Source: Heterohyrax brucei (lineage: Eukaryota > Chordata > Mammalia > Hyracoidea > Procaviidae). From it: a stretch of 64,000 bases of DNA. A program made the position numbers and the translations under genes. The notes beneath the pieces were generated by a model. The model saw only the letters and a list, made by a program, of their open reading frames with translations, was not told the origin of the DNA and ran no database searches. The stretch lies in contig CM053146.1 in NCBI GenBank assembly GCA_028571685.1, positions 109,157,431-109,221,430 of the forward strand, given 5' to 3'. This document shows, piece by piece, positions 33,203 to 45,017 of this stretch (its first letter is position 1; each line of letters opens with the position of its first letter).

Positions 33203-33692
33203 TGTCTTGGTCATCTAATGCTGCTGTAATAGAAACACCACAAGTGAATGGCTTTAACAAAGAGAAATTTATTCTGTCACTGTCTAGGAGGCTACAAGTC
33301 CAAACTCAGGGTGCCAGCTCCAGGGGAAGGCTCTCTGTCAGTTCTAGGGAAGGTCCTTGTCATCAGTCTTCCCCAGTCAAGGAGCTTCTCAGCACAGGGA
33401 CCCAGGGTCCAAAGGTGATGCTGTTCTCCTGGCTCTTGTTTCTTGGTGATAATGAGGACCACATTACTTACTGCTCACTTCTGTCTTTTATATCTCAAGA
33501 GATGGGCTCAAGACACATTGCATCTTTAATGCAACTCCCACTAATTCTGTTTCATCAATGTCATAAAGATAGGATTTGTGTGACAGGAAAATCACATCCA
33601 ATGACAAAATTGTGGAAAGTCACAGAATACTGAGAATTGTAGCCTAACCAGGTGATAGATATTTTGTGAGGGATACAGTTCAATCTATGACA
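33203..33692 (-). mobile_element. Solo MaLR-like LTR with perfect target-site duplication
   Basis: It runs TGTCTTGG...CTATGACA (TG...CA ends, 490 bp) and is flanked by GTGAC at 33198-33202 and 33693-33697. It reads antisense: the LTR start (TGTCATAGATTGAACTG) lies at 33692. No internal retroviral sequence adjoins it, so it is a solo LTR. The 129-codon plus-strand ORF at 33244-33633 is antisense LTR sequence, not a gene. Confidence 0.88.
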
Positions 33693-33779
33693 GTGACTGG
33701 TTAAAGTGTTTTTATATTGGTTAATAACTATAAGGGTTAAAATTTTAGTTATTGATGGAATCGAAGTTCAAGCTTCTTA

Positions 33780-34205
33780 GTGTGACATCTGTACTCTCTG
33801 CCTGATCTGGTCGCATCTGCCTTGACACCCTCATCTACTGCCATGGCTCCACACAGCCCCTCCTCCTGCTGTCCAGACCTTGAATGTCACTGCCTCTGTG
33901 CCTTACCAAAGGCAGTTCTGCTGTCTGCGATGTCCTCCTCAAGAACCTGACCTTCACTTAATTTCCTTTTAGGAACCCTTTCTGTTATTTTCGTTTTCTT
34001 TTCCCTTCTTCCCCTGAGTTATTTGCCATTCCGTTGCTGTCCTCATTTGTGTTTCGGTGGGATCTATGCATTCACCTGGTGTAACCCTTCATGGTGTAAT
34101 TGTTGATTGTCTGTCTTCTCTTGTTAGGCTGTGTGCCCACTGAAGGTAGGTACTAAGTCTTATTCATCTTTGTATTTTTGAATGTGACACAGAGTTGACC
34201 CCTAA
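33780..34205 (+). repeat. L2
   Basis: CTCTCTGCCTGATCTGGTCG, AAGAACCTGACCTTCACTTA, TGTGTGCCCACTGAAGGTAG and TATTCATCTTTGTATTTTTG follow the order of the L2 3' half. Confidence 0.7.
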
Positions 34206-34574
34206 CTAGAAAAACAAAAACATTGGCCATCACGTCAGTACTCACACCTGACAACCTCAGGTGTTCACCGTGCTCCATAGGGCTTTCAGGAGCTGTGACC
34301 TCTGGGAAGTAGATCACCTGGTCCATCTTCTGAGGTGCCTTTCAGTTAGTGGTCAGCCACGTAACTGCACCAGCCAAGACTCTTGGCCCTCAGTTAAGAG
34401 TTAGATGAATGAATGAATACGTGAAGAGACCAGGGGTGAAGGAATGTTGTGCCTGAATGGTTGTCCTTTAGAGACTGCACTTCCCACTCAGGATATTTGC
34501 AAAATCTCAGTCCTTCTTGAAAAATGAAATACAGGTTAATGGAAGTGTCATCTCATTTTAGTATTTACTTGACT

Positions 34575-34653
34575 AGAGAGTGGCTGGTGGATTCAAACTG
34601 CTGACCTTTTAGTTAGCAGCCAGTCACTTAACCCCTGCACCGCCAGGGCTCCA
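34575..34653 (-). repeat. AfroSINE head fragment
   Basis: GGTGGATTCAAACTGCTGACC and GCACCGCCAGGGCTCC give an antisense 5' half only. Confidence 0.85.
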
Positions 34654-34894
34654 GTGTCTTGCTTCCTCCTCCTTCCCACTCCTGAGGGGGGAAAAAATCC
34701 CCAAATCCCACTTTGTTAAGGAGAGCTATCCGAACAAAATCTCTGGGCTGATCAAGAGTCTTATGTTTAGGGCATACTCACTTTTTACAGCTATTTATTT
34801 CCTCAGATATTTAACACTAGAAACTCCTAGATGAGTTAAGCAAAAGACTCAGTAGTGACTATGAACATTTCTGGTGTGAAACACATGGCTTCTT

Positions 34895-35097
34895 GTTGTT
34901 GTCCGCTGCTTTCTGGTTCATTCCAACTCACAGCACGCACATATGTTACAAAGGAGACCTGCTCCCTAAGGTCTTCTTGGCTGTAATTTTAATGGGAGCA
35001 GCTCGCCAGACCGTTTCTTCCACAGGACTGTTGGGCAGGTTCTGACTGCCAAACTAAGTTAGCAGTTGAATGCAAACTTGTTGCACCACCTAGAGAC
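34895..35097 (-). repeat. AfroSINE/BovB-tail SINE, long variant
   Basis: A TTGTTGTTGTCC start, GTTCATTCCAACTCACAGC, a CTGTAATTTTAATGGGAGCAG module and GTTGCACCACCTAGAG. Confidence 0.78.
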
Positions 35098-35429
35098 ATA
35101 AACACTTAGATACCAGGCTAAACTGAGTTACAGAATGTTTAATGTAATTCCCAACTGAGTAAGCAAGGATTATTAAAACTGATATAGACAAAATAAAAAT
35201 CCTAGATATTTTTACATGTATTATTAGAAATCAGTTAAGATATTACAAAGAATGTAGTTCATCAGTTACAGTTGACAATGTGTAAGTAGAGAGAATTCTT
35301 GAGGTTACTACTTGCTGAGTGTCTGCTATGGACTGATAAATAACAAAGGGTAACCCCAAACCACCCTAGGAGGCCCAGGACAGTTAGGAAGTGATCTCAA
35401 GTGAGGTAGAATCATGAAAAGGATATAGA

Positions 35430-35620
35430 TTTTGTATACAGAATGCAGAGAATATTAGCCCCCCAGTTACCAGTTAACTAGCCTAGAACAAATCACTTAA
35501 CTTTTTTGTACCTTGATTTCCTAATCTGTAGACTGGACATGATAATAAAACCCACCTCGCAGAGTCAACAAATACAATAATAAATGTGGAACTGGCTCAT
35601 GAGCTCTTAAGCATAGAAAC
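35430..35620 (+). repeat. MIR
   Basis: AACAAATCACTTAACTTTTT, CCTTGATTTCCTAATCTG and GACATGATAATAAAACCC match the MIR core. Confidence 0.65.
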
Positions 35621-36185
35621 TATAAACGATCTGAGGGGGTCCCCCTTTGATGTGACATCTGTTTATTTTGCAATTAAAATTGGAAAAAGAGCTCTAGTCA
35701 ACACTTTTATTTGGAACTTGAAATAGAAATTCACATAGGACCAAGATTAGAAAGAAAAGAGAATAAAAAGCCTAAATGGGAAAACAAAACTGGACTTGAC
35801 TTTTTAAAGCTCATATAGCTGTTTGCTGAGCCTCATGAAAAATGAGTGAGACTAGACAATATAATGATACAGAAATAAAGAGCTGAATCTATAGCATCAT
35901 TGCTGAGCTGTACCACTTACTGTGAATAGCTTTTAGAGCTGTTAAAGATGTTGAGGTAAATTGGGCTGTAAACAGTAACTCTGCAGAGTCATTACATTGA
36001 AGAGGAGAAAGAGAAAAGGGAAGAAGAGACTCTTGCACACACTGAGACAGAAGGGTCATCTTCTACATCTCCATAGATGACCAAGATAGAAAATGCTTAT
36101 GTTTCTGTGTCCTAGAATCTACACCACAACAGGTGAGCTGATCTACTTTTGCCCCCTGTAGCTATGTTGATCTGTGTTTTACAAA
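35621..36185. other. No recognisable feature
   Basis: AT-rich; nothing identified. Confidence 0.4.
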
Positions 36186-36343
36186 GTACTGAAATATAGT
36201 TGAAATTTCTAGGTTCAGTGTCTCAGTAGTCAGATGCTGCTATATCACAAATACCAGGAGGCTAGTACTGAAATATAGTTGAAATTTCTATGTTCAGTGT
36301 CTCAGTAGTCAAATGCTGCTGTATCACAAATACTAGGAGGCTA
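36186..36343. repeat. 79-bp tandem duplication at an LTR edge
   Basis: Two head-to-tail copies (36186-36264 and 36265-36343), each starting GTACTGAAATATAGTTGAAA and ending at AGGAGGCTA. They differ at only a few positions. The unit spans the junction between flank and LTR (CTCAGTAGTC...GATGCTGC is the LTR edge). Confidence 0.93.
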
Positions 36344-36771
36344 GAAATCTGAATGTAGGGCATTAGCTCCAAGGGAAGCCTTTGTCTCTCTGTTGGCCCT
36401 GTGGGGAAGTCCTTGTCATCAGTCTTGCCCTGTCTAGGAGATTCTTAGTGGAGAGACCCCCTGGTCCAAAGGACATATCCTCCTGTCTCGTCTTACTTGG
36501 TGATAGTAAGGTCCCCGATCTCTCTGCTTACGTCTCTCTTTTATATCTCAAGAGAGACTGGCGTGAGGTCAAACCTGATCTTGTAGATTGGGTCTTGCAT
36601 CATTAACGTAACTGCCTCTAATCCTGCCGCATTAACATCATAGAGGTACGATTTATAACACATAAGAAAATCATATCTGATGACAGAATGCCAGAAGACC
36701 ACACAATACTGGAAATCATGGCCCAGTCAGGTTGATACACATTTTGTGGGGACACAGTTCAATCTGTAACG
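36219..36771 (-). mobile_element. Solo MaLR-like LTR, edge duplicated
   Basis: Same family as the 33.2 kb LTR: TCCTTGTCATCAGTCTTGCC, TTTTATATCTCAAGAGAGAC, CATAGAGGTACGATTTATAA and CAGTTCAATCTGTAAC. It includes the 79-bp duplication at its left edge. Confidence 0.82.
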
Positions 36772-37613
36772 TAAGGTATGGTCAGAAAACCCAAGTATTT
36801 AATTAAAGAGATTTTGATAGGATCAAATAGAGAGCAGACAAACCAGCCTTTGTGTATCTTTATAGTATTAACTTTATGAAGTAACGACCTCATTTCATGG
36901 GACTTGGGGAAAATTTTACTGACACATGATTGTTTTAAAAGACCAAATCCTACGGCCTTTTGGTGAAAACCTTAATTTCATAATTTTGTAAGAGAGTTTT
37001 GAGTCCATTTAGCGTAGCTCCTGGATTTAGGCAGCAGGAACACAAGCAGCGGGGCTCTCAGATTTCACCATGGGTAGGTTCTTGTCGTCCTAGTCTCATA
37101 GGAAAGGGTCATTAAGTTTCCCTTTCAAAGAAAGGGGGAAACACTGACAGTGGGTCTTGCCTGGAGCTCCTGTACAGACTGCTGGATTGTTGCTTGGCAA
37201 CTGGAGGAGCTTTGACAAGAGTCTGAAGGAACTGACTGAGTAAATGGAAATGCCAGCATCAGTTTCAGGGGATAAGAAGAAATTTCACTGTTGCAGGATT
37301 AGCATCATATTGCTTTTACAAGCTACATGATGGGAATTCACACTGTTTTTATTCTGCTGCTCCTACCTCACTCACTCCTCCCCTCCATCTTTCATCCTTA
37401 GCCCCTTTTGCACCGTAGCTGAGAGTTATACATAAGATAGATAATCAGTGTTAAGGAGTATAAGAACATGACAAAATGAAAACCTTTGGTAGCAGGAGAA
37501 AAAGAAACCTGTGTTGGCAGTCTTTGAATTTATAGGTACTTTACCAACATTCTACGTTATTTCTCAAATAATCCATCATTAAATTACCAACTTTACAGAT
37601 AAAAAATGACAAG

Positions 37614-38500
37614 ACTTTGATGGTTACAAGGGTGGAGAGGGAGAAAGGGGGTATTCACCACTTCACTAAATAATTCACAAGGATTATTTTAGGTGAAGGG
37701 GAGACAACACATAGCAGAGGAAAAGTCAGCACAACGGGACGAAACCAAAAGCTAAGACATTTCCTAAACACCACCAAACACTTCGAGGGACAGAATAGCA
37801 GAGTCAGGGGTCTGGGAAATCACAGTGTCAGGGGACAAAGTTTGTTAAGAAAATGATCTTTATTCCACTTTGGTGAATGGCATCTGGGATCTTCAGTCTA
37901 GCAAGCAACCATCTAAGAAGCATCAGTTGATCCCAACCCCCCTAGAGCAAAGGAGAATGAAGAACATCAAAGACATAAGGAAAACAGGAGTCCAAGAGAT
38001 AGACGGAGCCACACAAACTCAAGACCACTTCCACACGAGACTGGGAGAGCCAGATGATGCCTGTCTGCCGCCAGTGACAGCCCTGACGGAGGGGGAGAAA
38101 CTGGTGCAGAACTCGAATTCTAGTAAAAAGAGCAGACTTGATTGACAGACTGGAGAGTACCCTGAAGACGTGACCCCTGGACTCGTGTGAGCTGAGAACG
38201 GAAACCGTTCCAGAAGCCAGCTCCTCTGATGAAGACTGCGAGTCTCTGATAAAGTGACACTGGTGAGAAGTGGTCTTCTTGTCTTAAGTAGATATAGGAG
38301 ACTGACTGAGGAGCCCCTGTCCAGAAGCAAGATGAGAAGACAAAAAGGCACAGGCTGGTTGAATGGATATGGGCAATATAGAGTGGAGAGGAGGAGGATG
38401 TTGTCATTGTGGAAGAGCAGCTAGGGTCACATAACAGTGTGTAAGTTGTTGCGTGAGAAACTGACTTGAACTATGAACTTTGACGTAAAACACAATTTTA
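37614..38500 (+). mobile_element. L1 3' end with target-site duplication
   Basis: Afrotherian L1 3'UTR: GGCATCTGGGATCTTCAGTC, CTAGAGCAAAGGAGAATGAA, CATCAAAGACATAAGGAAAA, and the end GACTTGAACTATGAACTTTG...AACACAATTTTAAA. AAAAAATGACAAG flanks it at 37601-37613 and 38501-38513. The insert is about 890 bp and strongly 5'-truncated. The open frames within are UTR artefacts. Confidence 0.9.
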
Positions 38501-38513
38501 AAAAAATGACAAG

Positions 38514-39604
38514 GCTGCAATACATTTTTTCTTCTGACTCTGAACACTTAAAATCTGTCCAAACAAATACATACATGCCTACATACATACAAAATGAATA
38601 CATAAACTTAGCACTTGAAAGTATTCTGCTTATCTTACATCATTAAAACCACACTTTCTCTGTAAGTCATTTCTCTACAACTTGATTACAAGCTATTTAT
38701 AAACTAAAAAGAGCTTCTGTGTCTTAATAGGTATTATAATAGTAATACCATAGACTTCATACCCTCAAACTACTTGTTAAATCACTCAGTATTTAGTAAA
38801 GTCATTTAGCCGAGAAGCTGTGACGGCAAGTCCCGGTAGGGAGGGAAGAGAACATAGTGGGACTTGCTTCCTGGATTGGAGCTGTGGCTGGGGAGAAGGC
38901 AAGTGTAACTTGAAAATGCATATTTGTATTCATTTGAGTCCCTCAAGAGGCAGATGCCAAGATAGCATTAGATAAGAGCTCTGTGGCGAAAAGTGCTTGT
39001 GAAAGATAGAGGGGAGGAGGCAGGGAGAGACCTCAGACTGCAGTGTAGGTCTGCCATCTGTGAAGGATGAAGGAGGATTGGTAGAAAGAGTCTCAGCCTG
39101 CAGGGAGGTTCTCAGAAAGTTTCAGCAGACTGAAGGGGAGTCCTCAAGCCAGATTTGCTAACTGGAGGATTCCCCAGCCACTCAGAAATCGTCTTCACTC
39201 CTATCACCAGTCACTGGCTAGGAGCATCCTGAGGGAAGCCACCTTATGTTCCGGATGCACTGATGGGTCCATAGGGGTGGCAGCTAGGGCTACCAGCCAC
39301 TGTGCTTCCTGCGGCAGATTTCCATGCCACCACTATATTCAAGAGGAAACAGAACTGTTTAGAAATAAAATTAAAATAACTATTTGGGAATTCAGTCACA
39401 TAAGAGAAAATCTTGAAACTTTAATGGTCATTGAAAACAAGTATGAATAAAATACTTGAAAAAAAAATACTGGTAGTGATGAGTGAATTAAAATGCTGGC
39501 TCTCTAATCTCCATTCCCCTAGCAAGCTGAGCCATGCTGCCACTAGTGTGCGGAGTCTTCTCAACTTCCAGGACAAAATGATTCAGTGATCTTCTTTTCT
39601 GTTG
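38514..39604. other. No recognisable gene
   Basis: A short TACATACA-rich run lies at 38569-38592. 38900-39330 is more GC-balanced and unclassified. Nothing else identified. Confidence 0.4.
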
Positions 39605-39772
39605 TTCAAACCTACCAGCCAGTCTATGGGAGAAAGATGTGGCAGTCTGCTTCCACAAAGGTTAGAGACTTGAGTGTGTTGTGTCTGCCCTCTAGGTCTA
39701 TCTAATCTGTAGGGTAGCTGTGAGTCAGAATTCACGTGAGGGCAAAGATTTTTTGTTTGTTTGTTTGTTTAA
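39605..39772 (+). repeat. AfroSINE, long variant, 5' truncated
   Basis: CAAACCTACCAGCCAGTCTA, a GGGAGAAAGATGTGGCAGTC module, GGGTAGCTGTGAGTCAG and a TTTGTTTGTTTG end. Confidence 0.85.
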
Positions 39773-39777
39773 TCTGT

Positions 39778-40096
39778 GGCTGGAGGTTAAACCTTGGAAG
39801 TGAATTCACTAGTGAGTTAAAAAGGTGCATGGGGCCATACTCACATGCTCATAGTTCAATCCTTCTAGAAGACTATATGGACATAGCAGCCCAAAAGCAA
39901 AGACAAGAAGGCAGGAAGAGACAGGAAAATTGGATGAGTGAAAACATGGTACTTGGGATGGAAAAGAGGAGAATATAGACATGTCACAGGCTAGACAGCT
40001 AATGTCACAAAACAGTTTGTGTTATTAAATGCTTAATGAGAAACTAATTGGCTTTGTAAACTTCTATCTAAAACACCAAAAAAAAAAAAAAAGAAT
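39778..40096 (+). mobile_element. L1 3' end
   Basis: L1 3'UTR of another subfamily: GGAAGAGACAGGAAAATTGG, GAAACTAATTGGCTTTGTAA, CTTCTATCTAAAACACC and an A run. It is similar to the copy ending at 53745. Confidence 0.7.
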
Positions 40097-40187
40097 TACA
40101 GCCTTGGAAACTCTGTGAGGCCGTTCTGTTCTGTTCTGTTGGGTTGCTGTATGTTGGAATCAACTTGACAGCAATGAGTATTTTTTA
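40097..40187 (+). repeat. AfroSINE 3' half
   Basis: ACAGCCTTGGAAACTCTGTG, a (TTCTG)n-like run, GGAATCAACTTGACAGCAA and a T-rich end. Confidence 0.85.
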
Positions 40188-41578
40188 CTGAAAGTACACT
40201 ATTTCTAATCATGTTTATGGAAACAAGGAATGCGATAATGGTGCTTATAAACCATGTGTCATTGGTACATCGTGTAGCCTCTCTTGATGTCCATTTTCTT
40301 ATCTGCTAAATAAAGGAATTTATGTAGGTAATTTCCAAATTCCATTCCAGCTCTAATGTCGGATGAATCTATGGTCTTTTCCATCTTAACAGGCACTGTG
40401 AAAGACCAAAAAAGGGGACCACACCTTAGAGCAGAGACCTTGGTTGCTGTTTTTTGTCTTGGCACAAATTAGCTGCCTCAGTTTGAATGTGGCATATAAC
40501 CTTTCTGTGCTCCAGTTTCTTATAAAATAAAGGGAATTGATTAAACTATTTCTAAGGTCCATTTATAGTTAATTCGCACAGTCTTTCAGATGTTCTCCTG
40601 ACTTTAAGTCCATTCAGAATTCAGTTTCTCAACTCTCGAAGGTAATTATCAATAAAAATGTATTGAAATGGTTACTGGAAATCAATTACATAACTTAAAG
40701 GTGAATGCATAAACTAATTTTAGCTCTCTTTACTGCCTTTAAAAGAAAAGCAAACAAACAGGCTTGTAAAGTCAGGAAAACAAGATCTGATGAGTCAGAT
40801 GATAATTTTGACTGATGTTAAAACCAGTTGTCCTTTTTAAAAATTTACTGTTGGTCAGGCAGTTCTGTAAAAATAAAAGTTGACATGTGGATGAACAAAT
40901 ACAGAATGGTATCTCCATATCACAGTGAAGAAATGTCCCAGGTTAATATAATTTAGAGATTAACTCCCTTCTTTAGATATTGATTAAGGGTGAAGAGTGA
41001 ATTATACTTTTTATGGTACTCTTTATTTGAAAAGTTCTGTGAATGAGTTGGGGGGAAGATTCCCACAGGGAAAGTGTCAATAATTATTTTTTACCCTCAG
41101 TTAGAGATCTTAAATTCCAAATAAAGTGAGAAAATATTTTACTGAATATTCTAAATTAGAAGCAGGAGATGAATTGACTTTTCTATTCTGATTAAAGTAT
41201 CCACACACAAAAAAAAATACTTGTGGAAATAACATTGCCTCTTTTGTCCTTAGTAATAAACCCAATGTGGCATTCATCAGGTAGAGAATCCAGACAGAAT
41301 ACTCACCTAGGTCTTAATAGTGAGTAGGTGTTACTAGCTGAAAACACATTTCCAGTGGACCTGAGCTTGTCCTGCCCGAAATGACATCAAGTCTAACTGG
41401 TAGTTCTGTGAAAATATGAGGTAGAGGCAAGCACAGTTATAGAAAACATGCAAGTGTATACTGAGTACATGCTATCCAGATGGCAAAATGGTGTGTTCTT
41501 AGGCCCATTGCATGGCTCGGTGTAGATTTAGGGAACAGCTGCTACTGCTAGCAACCATTTGACAGTACCTTAGCAAAG
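40188..41578. other. AT-rich intron with MIR-like traces
   Basis: 40465-40600 (CTGCCTCAGTTTGAATGTGG, AACCTTTCTGTGCTCCAG) resembles a diverged plus-strand MIR. The rest shows nothing recognisable. Confidence 0.45.
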
Positions 41579-42076
41579 TCCAGTTATCCAGAGGTGCTGT
41601 AACAGAAATAACCACAAGTGGATGGCTTTGACAAAGAAAAGTTGATTCTCTCGCAGTCCAGTAGGCTTCAAGGCCAGAGTCAGGGCATCCGCTCCAGGGA
41701 AGGTTTTCATTCTCTGTCAGCTCAGGAGGAAGCTCTTCACCACCAGGCTTCCCCTGATCTGGGAGCATCTCAATGCAGGAACCTCAAGTCCAAAGGACGT
41801 GCTCTGTGCCCAGCACTGCTTTCTTGGTGCGTGAGATGCCTGTGTCTCTCCGCTCATCTCTCTTTTATATCTCAAAGAGACTGGCTTAAGACACCATCCA
41901 GACTTGTCTGTGTCGTCTGTGTAATCGTCACTAACCCATCTCATTTCATCATAGTAATAGGACTTATAACAAGAAAATCTCATCAAACAGTGGATAATCA
42001 CACAGTACTGGGACACGTGGTCTGGCAAAATTGATACACACATTTTGAGGGGGGGGACATAATTCAGCCCATGACA
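41579..42076 (-). mobile_element. Solo MaLR-like LTR
   Basis: Same family and orientation as 33.2 and 36.2 kb: GTGGATGGCTTTGACAAAG, GGCATCCGCTCCAGGGAAGG, CTCTTTTATATCTCAAAGAG and the end CAGCCCATGACA. The left edge is degraded. Overlapping open frames (41618-42034 + and 41717-42109 -) are LTR artefacts. Confidence 0.85.
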
Positions 42077-42324
42077 GGTATGTATAAATATCTGTATTAA
42101 AGATCTCAATTTTGATATGAAAAATTGAACATAGACTAATGTAAAAGATTTGAGATATTTTATTTTGCTTTATTTTTACTATTTCTTTAGGACAAAAGTC
42201 CTTGTGAGTAGCTCTTACTCTATGAGAAATTATCAGACTTATTTAGAGGAATTAAAAAAGTTATATTAAAATAAACTATCAGTTTTCATTTAGTATTTGC
42301 AGAAATGGCATTGGGGCTGTATCT

Positions 42325-43335
42325 GACCTGTGACTTTGTGAGGGGAAGAGAGAATTACTGTAAGCATCAGCCCAAGGCTAATTCCTATGAGACGAAGGTC
42401 TGCCATGCCTCCACTTTCTAAGCTTTTGACCAGTTCTGACACCAGCAATCTGCCCCACGGAGCCATCTGCCCCACGGCATCCTCTCCTTCTTGTCTTGGT
42501 TGGGTGATTTGTTGCAGTGGCCACACAGAACTCACAGAAAATACTCAAGATTCTAGGATTCATTAGGAAAGTAACATCCAGGAACATTCAGTAACATTCA
42601 GGAATGTTCAGGATACATTCTTCCCTCAGGACAGCCTCTTCGCAGCTTCTGATGTGCCTGTCTCTGGCCCTTTGGCCTCTGCACTGCTACAGCAACTATG
42701 ATGAAGGTCTTCTAGTGCTGCTGCTAAGTGCCCAGTGCACCACCCGCCACCAGTAAGCCTCAGCAGGAGGTCCCAGAGCTCCAGCTCCAAGGATTGGCAA
42801 ACTTAGCTTCACCAAGCGCCCGGAAGCACCCTACTCTGCTAGCAAACCTCCTGACCAAAGGCACACAAGCTTTTTCATAGTAGACCTTGAAACTCACTGC
42901 ACCATCTCCTGCTGGTATCCTGCCTTTGCTGCTTCGTTTTCTATGCCCCTCCTTCTTGCTGTCTTTGGTGCTACTGCTCCCTTTCGGTTTCTGGGTGACA
43001 GAGTTTCTCGGGGCAGCACAGGGATCCTAAGTCCAAAGGATGTCCCATACTCCTGGTGCCTCTTTCTTGGTGGTGTTGAGGTCCTCCGCTCTCTACCTCA
43101 GGAATGGCTCCTGTTAAGCCTAGTGGGATTGCAAAACTGGCCAACCCCCTCGTTAGGGTTCCGTACAGCTTATTTGCGTGGTCTCATGCACGTGCACTCA
43201 TGTGCAACTTATTTACATTATTAGCAAGCTGTGTAGTCCCAGGTGGGCCACAAGCACCTTAGTTCATAGTCCTACTCAGTCGTTTGGTAAAACTTACAAA
43301 AACTATAGCCAGCAGGGCCATATTAAGTAATTCAC
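42325..43335. mobile_element. LTR-like element, family shared with 60.85-61.9 kb
   Basis: It shares a series of blocks in the same order with the second copy: GCAGTGGCCACACAGAAC, CTCAAGATTCTAGG / CTCATGATTATAG, CACCCTACTCTGCTAGC / CTCACTCTGCCAG, CTCACTGC...CTCCTGC, GTCCAAAGGAT, GGGTTCC. A (CATTCAGGAA)n-like short repeat is at 42587-42622. It is probably antisense; its ends are not certain. Confidence 0.65.
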
Positions 43336-43855
43336 TGTACTGCAGTATTATAACAACTGTTAGTGTGCTTTTTTTCTTCTACCCAGTTGTTCAGGTACTT
43401 GGGAAAATATATATGAACCCAAAGTTGACCAGGAAAAAATCTTAGTTGTTGTTGTTGTATATCTTTAAGGCAGATTATATTTTCCAAAACTAACTGTAAC
43501 ACCTCTCCCATCATGAGGTAGAGTGGATGCCTCTTCCCTGTGAGATTGAAGAGACATTTGTAACTGGGTGACCAGTCTTTCAGAAAGGATGTGAGGTTAC
43601 AAGACTCCCCAGGCAAGATGTTATAGCTCCTGTTTCACTGATGGGGATACTTGTGCTGGAGTTCAGGGCTGTCATATAAACGGTCAGCCAGCATTCCTTC
43701 ATTCTCATCTCTTGTATTTAGCTTGATACAAATCAGTCCCTTTCTCCCAAGAGTTTGTGAGCTGTTTTCTACACTTTTCCATCTTGAACTAAGGCTTCCT
43801 TTTCTCTTCCTCAGATACTGCACTTTAGACTCCTAACTGGCATCTGTTTGATCTT
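43336..43855. other. No recognisable feature
   Basis: Unique sequence; small antisense ORFs without family signal. Confidence 0.4.
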
Positions 43856-43960
43856 TTCCAGTTTGTCTGTGTAGAAATCAGAATGACCTTTCTGAAAACA
43901 CAGACATCACACTCTTCCTTTGAGTAACAGCCTTCCATGACTAGCCCTCAACAGCAACAA
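43856..43960 (+). repeat. L2 fragment
   Basis: CAGAATGACCTTTCTGAAAAC, ATCACACTCTTCCTTTGAG and CAGCCTTCCATGACTAGCCC match the common L2 segment. Confidence 0.55.
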
Positions 43961-44029
43961 GTGTGGTGTTTGGTCTGAATCAGAAGGGTTATACTTCCAT
44001 ATCAGAGGGCCTAACTGTTACCAGGCATC

Positions 44030-44470
44030 TCAGATGCCATGGAGCCATATGAGGTTCTTGCCCCTCATCTTTCCACATGAGAAAAGCTTTATTTAAGGAG
44101 GCTTGCAAGGGGAGACAGGAGGACCTATGCACCATGTACTACGGCCTCTCTGAACAGAAGTTTTTTCAGGTCTTATAAAGGGTTTTGGAAAGGAAGGGTC
44201 TCATGTTTTGTTCATATTGTGGTGGAGAGTTCTAGGAAGTGGTGGTGTCAGGGAAATTAGGTTGTGCACACCTCTGTGTACAAAATGGAGTCAGCAGCAA
44301 AGGGTTCTGAGAGGCACTGGCAGAACTTACTGTGGGATGTTGGTCATGCACTGTCCATCCTCTCTGCTTGAGTCCCAATGTCTGCTTTATGCTCTTGTGT
44401 ACCTCTGCTGGAAAGTCACACAGTGCTCACTCCTGGCACCACTGCACATGCTCCGTTAGCACATTCTGAT
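44030..44470 (-). mobile_element. Possible LTR relic
   Basis: AAAGCTTTATTTAAGGAGGC and TTGCAAGGGGAGACAGGAGG recall the antisense polyadenylation region of endogenous retroviral LTRs. No family was assigned and no target duplication found. Confidence 0.35.
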
Positions 44471-45017
44471 TCATCTTGAAAAACAATGGAAAGAAGTTCC
44501 TGTTCTTTTAGTATCTGTGGTATGTTAATCAGTAGTCCTGGTCGGACTAATCTCATAATGTTTACGACACAGTTATCCTTGGGGATTGCTAAACTACCAA
44601 GAAAGCCTCATGTGCCTTTTGTATCTTACTGTTCTAGGATGTGGTTAGTTATTGGGTCCTTTTAACCTCCACCACCTATTTGTAAGTTTCAGTTGCAAGG
44701 TTTACTGAAAGGTATTTACAGAAGTCTCTAGGCTTCCTGTCTGAGAACTACAACCAAGAATTGGAAATATTTAATGTACCCTCTTTGACCACCTCCTTCA
44801 TATCATCAGCCTCTCTTGTCCTCACTCTCTTTTAATGTCTCTTCTTTCTTTCCAACAGGACCTCTTGTCCTTTAGCCTCTCCACAGTTTCTCATCCATCG
44901 GCTCCCTTCATAGACCATAGGTACCTTGCTCAGCTCCTTTAATGGTATCAACCTTCAAATCCGTGAGCTCTAGGCTCTACAACTATGTCTTCTTTGTTTA
45001 AGTATTCAAAAATTTTA
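44471..45017. other. No recognisable feature
   Basis: A pyrimidine-rich patch lies at 44780-44890; otherwise nothing. Confidence 0.4.

Noticed and set aside
33244..33633. 129-codon plus-strand ORF as a coding gene
   Set aside because: It lies wholly inside an antisense solo LTR defined by GTGAC duplications; homologous positions in the 36.2 and 41.6 kb LTRs are not open in the same way.
41618..42109. Overlapping 138- and 130-codon ORFs on opposite strands
   Set aside because: Both are reading frames through the 41.6 kb MaLR-like LTR, with no protein-family signature.
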